Shown piece by piece: positions 1 to 7,662 of a stretch of DNA of 35,313 nucleotides; positions within the stretch are counted from its first letter, which is position 1, and each line of letters begins with the position of its first letter. A program made the translations under genes and the position numbers. Source of the DNA: Alphaproteobacteria bacterium (GTDB taxonomy: Bacteria > Pseudomonadota > Alphaproteobacteria > Micavibrionales > Micavibrionaceae); NCBI GenBank assembly GCA_020443295.1, contig JAGRIJ010000057.1, forward strand, positions 1 through 35,313, given 5' to 3'. The notes below the pieces were generated by a model. The model did no database searches. It saw nothing but the letters and a program-made list of their open reading frames with translations, and was not told where the DNA came from.

Positions 1-1
1 A

Positions 2-445
2 GCCGGTGACTGGCAGACCATTACGATTGATATCGGCCATTACCAGACCGGGGATATCGACTGGCTGGTCTTCGTTAACGATCACGATAACGGAGCCAAA
101 AACGCCGATAACTCCTTTAGAAATGTTGCTTTGTTCGAAAGCTCCAGCATTGAAGGCGATACGCTTTATTCCGGGCATGAGGCGATCCAGCCCCAAGATA
201 ATTCCAGCCTTGAGCCTGCCGCGCAGTCGAACACTATTTCACCGACCGCCGATGATGGCGCCCTTCATTATTCAGATATTCTCAGCGGGGTTAACGATGC
301 ACTGCATGATGTTCTCGGCAACATTCAAAGCGATCTATCCTCGGTTGCCGTCCACACTGCCGACCTTTTAGAGTCGGCAGCAGGTGTGATTTACAGCGGT
401 TATGACGATCTACAGCTTCATCAAAGCGATACCAACACTATCTAG
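2..445 (+). CDS. C-terminal part of a large exported, probably carbohydrate/Ca-binding protein (5' end outside window)
   Basis: The frame is open from the first bases and ends at TAG 443-445, so about 147 residues of C-terminus are visible. An in-frame TTG at 131 is not needed as a start because coding continues upstream. The first 45 residues (GDWQTITIDI, then DWLVFVNDHDNG and NSFRNVALFES) resemble the beta-sandwich, Asp/Asn-rich ligand-binding segments of CBM36/60 type found in long repeat-containing secreted proteins. The remaining roughly 100 residues are Ser/Asp/His-rich and look like a linker or a secretion tail. No cysteine is present. A surface adhesin or exoenzyme is the best guess. 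Family assignment is tentative because only the end is present. Confidence 0.55.
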   Translation, partial: AGDWQTITIDIGHYQTGDIDWLVFVNDHDNGAKNADNSFRNVALFESSSIEGDTLYSGHEAIQPQDNSSLEPAAQSNTISPTADDGALHYSDILSGVNDALHDVLGNIQSDLSSVAVHTADLLESAAGVIYSGYDDLQLHQSDTNTI

Positions 446-455
446 AAAGCCGATG

Positions 456-490
456 AAAAAAGCCCCGCAAATATGCGGGGCTTTTAATTT
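456..490. terminator. Bidirectional rho-independent terminator
   Basis: Perfect 8-bp arms GCCCCGCA (462-469) and TGCGGGGC (474-481) enclose an AATA loop. They are flanked by an A-run (456-461) and a T-rich run (482-490), so the hairpin can work on both strands. It sits between two convergent genes: the exported protein ending at 445 and the phasin gene ending at 509. Confidence 0.9.
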
Positions 491-508
491 GTGTTTGTCT
501 TCCGACGA

Positions 509-1210
509 TTAGGCCGCCAGAGACTGGGATGCTTTCTTGATCGCTTTGCCGATCTGGGCATTTACAGGCTCGGCGCTGTCGGTGAGCAGCTTGGTGCTGA
601 TTTCCGTCAGTTTGGTTGCGCCAGCCATGAAGTCATCAAAATTCGCCTGAGCGATTTTATTTTGAACTTCAGCGAATTCGTTGATGGTCTTGCTGCTCAT
701 CGCTTCCTTGAGGAATTGAGCCTGCTTTTCTGCAGAGCTTTGTGCGATGGACATGACCACGCCCACGAACTCTTCCATGCCTTTCATGAAGAGCGTGCCG
801 GATTTGACACATGCTTCGGAGTACTCGCGGCTGATTTCCGCGGCTTCCTTAGCAAAGCTGTCAAAAGGAATGTTAACGTTACTGTTGCTTGTTTTTGCCA
901 TTGTCTTCTCCTTAATGGTATTTGGTGAAAATTTCTTAAGTGGTTGGTCAGAACCTCCAATGTTCTTTTTTTTGCTTTCCGCCTTGGAAACGGAAGGCTT
1001 CTCAGGCTTTTTCTCTGCAATTTTCGAACCTGCTTTCGGCTTCGACTGGATCTTCGCCTCAACCTTAACCAATTGCTTTGGCTTTTCGGCTTCAGGCTTG
1101 GCTTTCAAAACGCTCACATTCGCGGCGGAAACCTTTGGGCTCGCAACGGGTGCCTGACTGGCCGTCTTGGCCGTGTTGTTGGTGTTAGCGGGCTTGCTTT
1201 CTTCAGCCAT
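509..1210 (-). CDS. Phasin family protein with long Lys/Ala/Pro-rich N-terminal extension
   Basis: Phasins coat polyhydroxyalkanoate granules in the cytoplasm. Residues about 104-233 match the Phasin_2 pattern: a helical domain with FDSFAKEAAEISREYSE, then FMKGMEEFVGVVMSIAQ, then FLKEAMSSKTINEFAEVQ. Residues 1-103 are low-complexity and rich in Lys, Ala, Pro and Ser, like the DNA-binding tails of PhaF-type phasins but at the opposite end. The long form starts at ATG 1210 behind GGGAG. A second in-frame ATG at 901 has a much better ribosome site, AAGGAG (908-913) six bases upstream, and would give the 130-residue phasin domain alone. Two TGC-rich palindromes lie upstream. The domain call is fairly secure; which start is used is open. 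Confidence 0.82.
   Translation of the reverse strand: MAEESKPANTNNTAKTASQAPVASPKVSAANVSVLKAKPEAEKPKQLVKVEAKIQSKPKAGSKIAEKKPEKPSVSKAESKKKNIGGSDQPLKKFSPNTIKEKTMAKTSNSNVNIPFDSFAKEAAEISREYSEACVKSGTLFMKGMEEFVGVVMSIAQSSAEKQAQFLKEAMSSKTINEFAEVQNKIAQANFDDFMAGATKLTEISTKLLTDSAEPVNAQIGKAIKKASQSLAA
908..913 (-). promoter_or_regulatory. Strong internal Shine-Dalgarno for short phasin form
   Basis: On the minus strand AAGGAG stands six bases before an in-frame ATG (901-899) inside the phasin reading frame. It is a near-ideal ribosome site within coding sequence, so a separate 130-residue product (509-901) is plausible. Confidence 0.6.
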
Positions 1211-1322
1211 TTGTTACTCCCAAGAATTTGTATCAAAAGCGTGTTTCAAACGTTTACGCAGAGATGTGTCGCGGAATGCATAAGAACGGTATAAAAAGGC
1301 AGCATATCTTTACCACATTATT

Positions 1323-1335
1323 TTGCATTGCACAA
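1323..1335. promoter_or_regulatory. TGC-rich operator-like site A (possible PhaR site)
   Basis: TTGCATTGCACAA, with repeated TGCA, resembles the TGC-rich sequences bound by PhaR, the repressor of phasin genes in other proteobacteria. It lies about 110 bases upstream of the phasin ATG and about 59 bases, centre to centre, from site B. Confidence 0.45.
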
Positions 1336-1378
1336 CTAGCCTTCGTTTAGCATCGGTTTACGGTTCAAGTCAAGCTAT

Positions 1379-1397
1379 TTTTGTGCGGTGCACAAAA
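1379..1397. promoter_or_regulatory. Perfect 19-bp inverted repeat, operator-like site B (possible PhaR site)
   Basis: TTTTGTGC and GCACAAAA are perfect 8-bp arms around GGT. The core TGC/GCA pattern is shared with site A. It lies between the divergent phasin and carboxypeptidase genes, just upstream of the sigma70-like promoter at 1409-1437. Assignment to PhaR is inference from the neighbouring phasin gene. Confidence 0.5.
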
Positions 1398-1408
1398 TAA
1401 CGGGTTTC

Positions 1409-1437
1409 TAGACAGATTCCTTGGCTTACGCTATACT
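1409..1437 (+). promoter_or_regulatory. Sigma70-like promoter of the D,D-carboxypeptidase gene
   Basis: TAGACA (1409-1414), a 17-base spacer and TATACT (1432-1437) each differ from consensus at one position. The predicted transcript starts near 1444, about 68 bases before the ATG at 1512. Confidence 0.6.
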
Positions 1438-1511
1438 TGTCAAATCTTTGTACGTGTAAAGCGATCATATTCTTGTTCGCTTTTGTTTTTTAATGTCTCT
1501 GGAATTTTTTC

Positions 1512-2996
1512 ATGTTAAAACAGTCTGTTAACAGAAAAGCGCAAGAATATTTCCCGGAGCTTGCGGCTCGCGGAGTGATTTTGCTGCTGTTTATTATTCT
1601 GTGTACAGTTGTGTGGACTCCTCCTGCTCAGGCCGCCTCCAAGCCACGTTATGCTTCTCTTGTTATCGACGCGGAAACCGGAATTATTCTTCACCAATCC
1701 GGCGCCCAGGTCAGCGTTCACCCCGCTTCGCTGACCAAGATGATGACCCTGATGATGCTTTTTGAAGCGATCGAACAAGGAAAGGTTCGTCTGAACGACC
1801 GGATCAAAATTTCGGATCATGCCGCGAGCATGGTTCCCAGCAAACTTGACCTTAAACCGGGCAGCACCATTCGGGTCGAAGATGCAATTTACGCCCTTGT
1901 GACCAAATCAGCGAACGACATAGCGGTCGCCGTTGCCGAGCATCTGGGCAGGAGCGAAAGCCAGTTTGCGAAGATGATGACGAGAACGGCGCACAAGCGG
2001 GGCATGACGCGGACGGTCTTTAAAAACGCCTCTGGCCTTCATGATCCGGGACAAATCACGACTGCGGCCGATATGGCGCGACTGGCTCATATCCTTATTT
2101 ACGAGTACCCGCAATATTACCGTTATTTTTCCAAGAAGAGCTTTACCTATAACGGAAAAACCTACAAGAATCACAATCACCTCATGGATACCTACCCGGG
2201 CATGGACGGGCTGAAAACGGGTTATGTTCAGGCTTCCGGGTTTAATCTTGTGGCTTCTGCCGTGCGCGGGGACCGGCGGTTGATCGGCGTGGTTTTCGGG
2301 GCCAGAAATGCCAAGGCGAGAAACAAGAAAATGGAAGAGCTGCTCAACAGCGCTTTTGCCAAAGCCCAGAATCTGAGGATTGCCCGTTCTTCCCAGGCCC
2401 CGACACCTTCACGCAAGCCCCTGATTTCATACCAGATTGCGGAAAATGAAATGTCTTCTGACGATGAACTTGAGGATCTCCTGCAAACTTCTTCGCCGTT
2501 GACCCACGGGCGCTGGGAAGCTCTTGACGCGCCCAATGAACGGTTTAGTCAAATTATCGGTCAGGGAGACGATGACCCTCTGGCGCGCAAGCGTCTTGAA
2601 ACCGGCCTGATTGCCGTGTCAGCACTTACCGGAGCTGCCGTTCCCGACGAGGTTTTTGATAATGGCGGCAACGCTTTCAGCGTTTCCATTCCCAAGCCCG
2701 GGTTCAAGCCGGACGATCTTACCCAAGAGGTCAAACAGAACGCGTTGCGTTCCCAATCGGGTTGGTCCATCCAGATCGGCGCGTTTACCAGCCGGGACCG
2801 CACGGATAAGGCCATAGCCATGAGCATGAGCAAACTGCCCCGGGAACTGCAGAGCGCCAGCGCGATTGTCGCGCCCCTGAAAACCGATGAGGGGTGGATT
2901 TACCGCGGCCGGCTGAGCGGGTATACGCATGATGCGGCCACCCGGGCCTGCAGCTATCTTGAAGACTGCATTCCCATTCCTCCCGACAATCCCTGA
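1512..2996 (+). CDS. D-alanyl-D-alanine carboxypeptidase (peptidase S11) with C-terminal SPOR domain
   Basis: This penicillin-binding-protein-type enzyme trims the terminal D-Ala from peptidoglycan stem peptides in the periplasm. All three S11 motifs are present: SLTK (S73, K76), SAN (133-135) and KTG (235-237). A hydrophobic segment at about 23-36 followed by PAQA suggests a signal peptide or anchor cut near residue 41. After a disordered linker (about 290-410), residues about 415-490 (GWSIQIGAFTSRDRTDKA, then YRGRLSGY) form a SPOR domain, which binds denuded glycan at division septa. At 494 residues it has the size of alphaproteobacterial DacF-like proteins with SPOR tails. The ribosome site is weak (TGGAA). 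The gene is monocistronic with its own promoter. Function is secure; a septal location is inferred from SPOR. Confidence 0.93.
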   Translation: MLKQSVNRKAQEYFPELAARGVILLLFIILCTVVWTPPAQAASKPRYASLVIDAETGIILHQSGAQVSVHPASLTKMMTLMMLFEAIEQGKVRLNDRIKISDHAASMVPSKLDLKPGSTIRVEDAIYALVTKSANDIAVAVAEHLGRSESQFAKMMTRTAHKRGMTRTVFKNASGLHDPGQITTAADMARLAHILIYEYPQYYRYFSKKSFTYNGKTYKNHNHLMDTYPGMDGLKTGYVQASGFNLVASAVRGDRRLIGVVFGARNAKARNKKMEELLNSAFAKAQNLRIARSSQAPTPSRKPLISYQIAENEMSSDDELEDLLQTSSPLTHGRWEALDAPNERFSQIIGQGDDDPLARKRLETGLIAVSALTGAAVPDEVFDNGGNAFSVSIPKPGFKPDDLTQEVKQNALRSQSGWSIQIGAFTSRDRTDKAIAMSMSKLPRELQSASAIVAPLKTDEGWIYRGRLSGYTHDAATRACSYLEDCIPIPPDNP

Positions 2997-3061
2997 TTAT
3001 CCCTATCCGTTCATTCGTTCCATCCTTGCCTGCTTTCGTAGATATCAGCTAAAAAGGCGGG

Positions 3062-4246
3062 ATGTGGCACCGGTTCCTCTCTCCACGGGCTGTTCTTGTT
3101 CTCGCAATAATTGCGACCGGGACCCTGTGGGGCATGATACCGCATACTGTCTATGCCGGGCAGCCGGCGATTCAATCCTCAGCTGGAGAACCCGCCTGCC
3201 GCGTGAAATCGGTTGAAAAGACTTCTGTGGCCTATGAAAATCTTGCTGTTTCCCCGCATTCCGGTTCTCTTGCAACAACGCAGCTTGATCCCAAAGGCGT
3301 TTATCAGGTTTATACCGCCAAAGCCGGAGACAAGACTTTTCACTGCATCAGTTGTCAGCCGCTAAAAGGCGGACCCAGACCGGACCGCAACAAACCGATG
3401 GTCAGCTGGCACCCTTCCGGACGATGGCTGGTCGTCGGGATCGAAGAAGACCAGCACGACCTGATGTGGATGCCGAAATCCTGGCAGCGCGGATTACTCC
3501 AGAGCGGGATCTGGCTGAATATCTGGGTTGCCTCGCCTGATGGAACACACTGGCACCAGATGACAAACTTCAAGAAAAGCAAGGATGCACCTGCCGATGG
3601 CTATGTCGGGATGCCGTTTACCCCGGACGGCACAATCGGAGTGTGGGCCGAAGCCGTCGACGGGAATGTGTTTGCCAATGCGTTCGGAATCTGGAAGCTT
3701 TATGCTGCGCACTTTGGTGTAAACCATGACGGAAAGCCTGTCCTGCGGGGAAAAATGGACATTACGCCGCCCGGAGCGCGCTGGGTCGAGCCGGGCAATA
3801 TCGCGCCGGACGGACGGCATCTCCTGATTTCGGCGGATATCGGGATCGAGGACGCGCAGGGGCAGGATCAGTTTATTTATGATCTGGATACGGGAAAACT
3901 GACAAATCTTACGAATTCTCCCCAAGTCTGGGACGAGCACGGGCTTTTTTCACCCAACGGCAAGAAAATCGTTTTCATGTCGTCCTATCCGTACCGCAAC
4001 GAGAAAAACAGCTATAAGGTCGCGTCGCTGAAAACCGAATTCATGATGATGGATTCGGATGGGAGGCATCTGCAGCAGCTCACTCACTTCAATGAACCGG
4101 GCTATCCCGAGTCTCAAAAAGAGCACACCATCGCTGCGGTCGCCTTTTTTATCGGCGACGGTTCGCAACTTTACGCCATGGTGATGGCCCCGGAATTTAC
4201 AAAAACAAACTGGATTATCACGTTTAAAGGCCGATGCGGCGGTTAG
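3062..4246 (+). CDS. Secreted TolB-like (PD40) beta-propeller protein
   Basis: The 394-residue product has a hydrophobic N-terminus (about 10-30) ending near VYAG, so it is probably exported to the periplasm. The body has repeated blades of the PD40/WD40-like type, for example VSWHPSGRWLVVGI, NIAPDGRHLLISADIG and LFSPNGKKIVFMSSY, as in TolB. A CISC pair near residue 98 could form a disulfide. It lacks the Tol operon context and the N-terminal TolB domain, so it is not the Pal-binding TolB itself. AAGG/GGCGGG lies just upstream of the ATG. It runs convergently into the lipoprotein pair, with six bases between stop codons. The substrate is unknown. Confidence 0.72.
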   Translation: MWHRFLSPRAVLVLAIIATGTLWGMIPHTVYAGQPAIQSSAGEPACRVKSVEKTSVAYENLAVSPHSGSLATTQLDPKGVYQVYTAKAGDKTFHCISCQPLKGGPRPDRNKPMVSWHPSGRWLVVGIEEDQHDLMWMPKSWQRGLLQSGIWLNIWVASPDGTHWHQMTNFKKSKDAPADGYVGMPFTPDGTIGVWAEAVDGNVFANAFGIWKLYAAHFGVNHDGKPVLRGKMDITPPGARWVEPGNIAPDGRHLLISADIGIEDAQGQDQFIYDLDTGKLTNLTNSPQVWDEHGLFSPNGKKIVFMSSYPYRNEKNSYKVASLKTEFMMMDSDGRHLQQLTHFNEPGYPESQKEHTIAAVAFFIGDGSQLYAMVMAPEFTKTNWIITFKGRCGG

Positions 4247-4252
4247 TCTGCC

Positions 4253-4852
4253 TTATTTCGGCTGGGTGCGGAAAATCTGGGTGTCCGCATCGGACAAGCG
4301 ACGGATCTCGCTATCATACGGCATGGAGTAATCGAAGGCCGAAATAATCTTTTGTTCCTTGGTATCTATCAGGCGCAGATAGACTTCGATCTTTTCCTTT
4401 TTCTTCAGGTAGGACCCGGTCAGGAGAAATTCCGGATAGGCTTCCGGCCCGCCGTACAAGCCTTTATCCACGGGGGTTGCGACTTCCACACGATTGACGT
4501 TATAGCCCAGTTCGGACAGGCGCATGCCGACATCATCCGAGATCTTGCGGCCCAGCGCGGAAGGGGCGGCGGGGTTGTCGGACTCCGAAAGAGGCTTGGC
4601 TTCGATCACCCCGGTTCTGTTCAGATAGTTTCCGCTTTGCTGCAGCAAATAATCTGCCGCGGCATAGTTCTTTTCACGCAGGTTTACTTTCGGATCGCTG
4701 AAAATTCCCTGCGTTGCGGCAGCAATGCCGGAGGTTACGATCTGAAAATTGCTCACTCCGCAGGCGGTCAGATTTATTAAGGACACACTCAAGACAAGAG
4801 CCAGCAGGGGTTTTTTGCTGCGCTCAAACGTCGATGGGTTTTGCGCTCTCAT
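4253..4852 (-). CDS. FlgO-like outer-membrane lipoprotein
   Basis: The 199-residue protein has a lipoprotein signal with the lipobox LTAC (Cys31). Residues about 60-185 resemble the FlgO family: YAAADYLLQQ, then SALGRKISDDVGMRLSELGYNV, then FLLTGSYLKKKEKIEVYLRLID, a TolB-N-like alpha/beta fold. FlgO-type proteins sit in the outer membrane and are often encoded with flagellar genes, but none are visible here. Its ATG overlaps the stop of the upstream lipoprotein gene as ATGA (4849-4852), and no good ribosome site precedes it, so its translation is probably coupled. Lipoprotein status is firm; the FlgO relation is moderate. Confidence 0.75.
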   Translation of the reverse strand: MRAQNPSTFERSKKPLLALVLSVSLINLTACGVSNFQIVTSGIAAATQGIFSDPKVNLREKNYAAADYLLQQSGNYLNRTGVIEAKPLSESDNPAAPSALGRKISDDVGMRLSELGYNVNRVEVATPVDKGLYGGPEAYPEFLLTGSYLKKKEKIEVYLRLIDTKEQKIISAFDYSMPYDSEIRRLSDADTQIFRTQPK

Positions 4853-5520
4853 GGGACGGTTTTTATTTCCGAGCCCGTATTAGGTGCAACGGGAGGCAGG
4901 TCAGTCAGCGGCTCAGATGTCACTTCTGTAATCGACAGGGGCGCCGATGTATCTTCTTGCGACTGCGGCACTGATACCGGATCGGGCGCCGAGACCGTGC
5001 TGCGGGTAAAGCCGTATGCGGGAACGATATAATCACCGCGGGCTAGGGTTTTCTCTCCGCTCACCAGCGCGAGGAAGAGTTCGCGATATGCCGAAGCTTT
5101 GCTGGATTTCTGATCGGTTTTTCCGGATTCTGCTGCAGCTATAGTCACAGGCAGCGCTCCGTGCTCGGGCGCGGTCGCCAGTTCAAACCCTCGATACGTC
5201 AGCTCATCGCGCAGGACATGGTCAAGAGCCATATAAAAGGCCGACTGTCCACCGGGAATCAGATAGATTTTATCCACGTCGTCGGAAATGCCGGATTCAA
5301 GCTGGCTGACCAGATCCTTGGCAGCAAAGCGCATATCATTGATAACCTGTTCATTATAGGGTGCGCTGTAGGTATAGCCGATAGACGGCGCCGACTGTCC
5401 TTTCTCGGATTTGTACGGTTCCCGGTAAGAGCTGTAACCCCGCCCGATCAGGCTGGTTTTGAAGCAGCCCGTGACCAGAAGAGACAGGCAGAGAATGGAC
5501 AGAGTTCTGAGATGACGCAT
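4849..5520 (-). CDS. Lipoprotein of unknown function, operon partner of the FlgO-like lipoprotein
   Basis: I chose ATG 5520, with AAGG upstream, because an earlier TTG at 5544 would put eight residues before a perfect lipoprotein signal. From ATG the 223-residue protein has the lipobox LVTGC (Cys19). A central region (about 60-150; INDMRFAAKDLVSQLES, then YMALDHVLRDELTYRGFEL) has the helix-strand layout of surface lipoproteins related to FlgO. The last 60 residues are Pro/Ser/Thr-rich and probably disordered. I do not recognise a named family. The four-base overlap with the next gene indicates a stoichiometric pair, perhaps two parts of one envelope complex. Confidence 0.68.
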   Translation of the reverse strand: MRHLRTLSILCLSLLVTGCFKTSLIGRGYSSYREPYKSEKGQSAPSIGYTYSAPYNEQVINDMRFAAKDLVSQLESGISDDVDKIYLIPGGQSAFYMALDHVLRDELTYRGFELATAPEHGALPVTIAAAESGKTDQKSSKASAYRELFLALVSGEKTLARGDYIVPAYGFTRSTVSAPDPVSVPQSQEDTSAPLSITEVTSEPLTDLPPVAPNTGSEIKTVP

Positions 5521-5617
5521 GATAAGGCCTTGTTGAACACACAAGAGGAGTTTACCGGGCGAATCTTAACAGCTTGACGGAAGGGGGTACAGAGGTTTTG
5601 GCGCGCGCAGACCAGTT

Positions 5618-5854
5618 TTAAACAGGCTGGTCGTCAGGATTCCGGCCTTGCGCGGCCCGGCGACCGCCTTCGGATAGACAGCAGAATGCGCGGCCCGGCC
5701 CCGGTTGTACAAAGACGGTATGAATCTTCAGGTGGCCTGCCTGCAACGCCTTTTTCACGGGCTCTACGCCGTAACGCCTGAGAACATCTTCCACATCTTG
5801 CGCGGCGTCAGTTTCCCCAAAATAGGTTTCCAAAAGCCAAAAATCCCTAAGCAT
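5618..5854 (-). CDS. Small protein of unknown function behind a Fur box
   Basis: ATG 5854 is preferred over an ATG at 5896 because GGGGAGGG stands directly before it and because the Fur site covers the upstream ATG. The 78-residue product is soluble and mostly helical at first (FWLLETYFGETDAAQDVEDV, then LRRYGVEPVKKALQAG), followed by a segment with GPGRAFCCLSEGGRRAA. The adjacent cysteines could bind metal or haem-iron, but no known fold was recognised. The lipoprotein gene pair follows 97 bases downstream on the same strand and could be co-transcribed. Iron control is supported by the operator. It is not HemP or Bfd by sequence. Confidence 0.65.
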   Translation of the reverse strand: MLRDFWLLETYFGETDAAQDVEDVLRRYGVEPVKKALQAGHLKIHTVFVQPGPGRAFCCLSEGGRRAAQGRNPDDQPV

Positions 5855-5881
5855 GCTTCCCTCCCCTGAGTAAGAGATATT

Positions 5882-5900
5882 GCTATTGATAATCATTCTC
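5882..5900 (-). promoter_or_regulatory. Fur box
   Basis: GCTATTGATAATCATTCTC matches the classical 19-bp Fur operator (GATAATGATAATCATTATC) at 16 of 19 positions. It covers the -10 of the promoter at 5892-5920 and lies 27 bases upstream of the small gene's ATG, the usual place for repression by iron-loaded Fur. Confidence 0.75.
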
Positions 5901-5920
5901 AGTTATGGAGTAAAAATCAA
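5892..5920 (-). promoter_or_regulatory. Promoter overlapped by the Fur box
   Basis: On the minus strand TTGATT (5920-5915), a 17-base spacer and AATGAT (5897-5892) form a plausible sigma70 promoter. The -10 lies inside the Fur box. Confidence 0.45.
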
Positions 5921-5967
5921 GGCTCCTTTAAGAGTCAGAAGGGGTTATCCCCTTGTCTCTTTCGGTT

Positions 5968-7527
5968 TTAGGCGGCCTTCCCGGTCTGGATTTTCCTGAT
6001 GGAGTTGGTGGTGCTGTGACCTTCGGAGATGTCGAGCACCTCAACTTCTCCGCCATAGGCCTGAACGGACGGCGCCTCGGGAATCTGTTCGACCGTATAG
6101 TCGCCGCCCTTGAAGTAGCGATCCGGCTGCAAGACGCCAATCAGGTCTATGGCCGTGTTGTCCTGTCCTTTTTCTTTTGCGCCAAAGAAAACAACCAGGT
6201 CGACCGACCCCAGCGCTGCCAAGACGGCGGCACGAGAGGCTTCGTCATGCACCGGGCGATCCTCCCCTTTGAGGATCTTTACCGACGAGTCGATATTCAG
6301 GCCGACCACAAGGCGGTCGCAGCGATGGCGGGCCACGTTCAGATATTTCACATGGCCGGGGTGAATGATATCAAAGCAGCCGTTGGTGAAGCCTACGGTC
6401 AGCCCCCTCGCCTTCCAGCGTTCAACGTCTTCCTTTGCCTCCTCCCATGTCTGGGCGACGGGCGCTTCGCGGGTCCGGTCCTGCGAGGAGCGTCTTGCAG
6501 CAAAAGCGGCCAGACCCTGCCCGTAGGTTTCGAGATTTTCCAGAGCTTCGATCAATTCTTCCGCCCGGATGGGCGCGGTACCGACCTTCGAAACCACGAT
6601 GGAGCCGGCAAGGTTGGCCAGAGCTGCGGACTGGATAATGTCCGCTCCCGCGGCGAGACCCGCGGCAATGGTCGCGATTACGGTATCTCCTGCGCCGGAT
6701 ACATCAAAGACCTCAATGTCGGTCGCGCTGCGGATATGGACCGCGCCGTCATCCTGAATGACGCTCATACCGTCACGCGACCGGGTGGCCACCACGGATT
6801 TGATGCCGCAACGTTTGATTACATCCTGCGCGGCTTCGGTAATTTCATCATCTTCATCGACCCTGCGCCCGCTTGTCGCCAACGAGAGTTCCTTGCGGTT
6901 CGGAGTCACAACATCGGCGCCCCTGTATTTTGAATAATCGGTGCCCTTGGGGTCCACCAGAACCGGGATACCGTGTTTCTGCGCACGGTCAATCAGGCCC
7001 TTGATGACCGACGGGGTCAGGAGTCCCTTGCCGTAATCAGAGATAATCAGGGCATTGACCGTAGGCATGATTTCATCACCAGCCTGCAGCAAAGCCTGTT
7101 CGGTTTCTTTCGTGATTTCCCGGACCCGTTCGAAGTCGGTGCGCAAGAGTTGCTGGTGGCCCGCAAGAAAACGGGTTTTGACGATGGTGGGGCGGTCGGA
7201 GAGGGTTTTCAGACCCGTGACATCTATCCCGTAATGCTCCGCTTTTTCGCGAACCTGTCTTCCGGCTTCGTCATCCCCTACAATGGAGAGGATTTTTCCC
7301 TTGCATTTCAGATGAATAAGGTTTGAGAGCGTGTTTCCCGCACCGCCGAGCATGATGTTCTCACGGTCAATGGAAAGGACCGGGATCGGGCTTTCGGGGG
7401 AAATACGGTCGACATGGCCGTAAACGAAACGGTCGAGCATAATATCCCCTGCCACGAGAATGGCTGTCTGAGCCATTTTCTGCACCAATTCCGTATCGTC
7501 GAACTCGTTATATGCCATGGCACCCAT
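5968..7527 (-). CDS. hldE: Bifunctional heptose-7-phosphate kinase / heptose-1-phosphate adenylyltransferase HldE (RfaE)
   Basis: This cytoplasmic enzyme makes ADP-heptose for the lipopolysaccharide inner core. Residues about 20-330 are a PfkB/ribokinase-type kinase with GGAGNT (61-66) and the catalytic GAGD motif (278-281, D281 as base). Residues about 375-515 are a nucleotidyltransferase with TNGCFDIIHPGH, whose HxGH is at 389-392, and a C-terminal ISEGHSTT. The length of 519 is a little above the E. coli enzyme (477). The start may be ATG 7527 or the in-frame ATG three codons later; neither has a strong ribosome site. It is a single gene with its own promoter. Its presence says the cell builds heptose-containing LPS. 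Confidence 0.96.
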   Translation of the reverse strand: MGAMAYNEFDDTELVQKMAQTAILVAGDIMLDRFVYGHVDRISPESPIPVLSIDRENIMLGGAGNTLSNLIHLKCKGKILSIVGDDEAGRQVREKAEHYGIDVTGLKTLSDRPTIVKTRFLAGHQQLLRTDFERVREITKETEQALLQAGDEIMPTVNALIISDYGKGLLTPSVIKGLIDRAQKHGIPVLVDPKGTDYSKYRGADVVTPNRKELSLATSGRRVDEDDEITEAAQDVIKRCGIKSVVATRSRDGMSVIQDDGAVHIRSATDIEVFDVSGAGDTVIATIAAGLAAGADIIQSAALANLAGSIVVSKVGTAPIRAEELIEALENLETYGQGLAAFAARRSSQDRTREAPVAQTWEEAKEDVERWKARGLTVGFTNGCFDIIHPGHVKYLNVARHRCDRLVVGLNIDSSVKILKGEDRPVHDEASRAAVLAALGSVDLVVFFGAKEKGQDNTAIDLIGVLQPDRYFKGGDYTVEQIPEAPSVQAYGGEVEVLDISEGHSTTNSIRKIQTGKAA

Positions 7528-7569
7528 GTTTTTTCATAATTTTTTAAGAAAAACGCCAGAATCCTTGCT

Positions 7570-7598
7570 TTTATGCGCTTTTGTTAGGGATTCGTCAA
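7570..7598 (-). promoter_or_regulatory. Promoter of hldE
   Basis: On the minus strand TTGACG (7598-7593), a 17-base spacer and CATAAA (7575-7570) give a good sigma70 match, with transcription starting about 36 bases before the hldE ATG. Confidence 0.5.
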
Positions 7599-7662
7599 TC
7601 TTTATAGGGTTTAATTAAAGTGACAAAACAGGGCAAAAAGCAAGGAAACAAGGGGCTTGCAC

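Noticed and set aside
6..371. 121-codon frame at the left edge
   Set aside because: It competes with the better-supported frame open from base 2, has Ile/Pro-rich random-looking translation, and lacks a start signal.
5953..6933. 326-codon open frame antisense to hldE
   Set aside because: Shadow of hldE; low-complexity translation without motifs.
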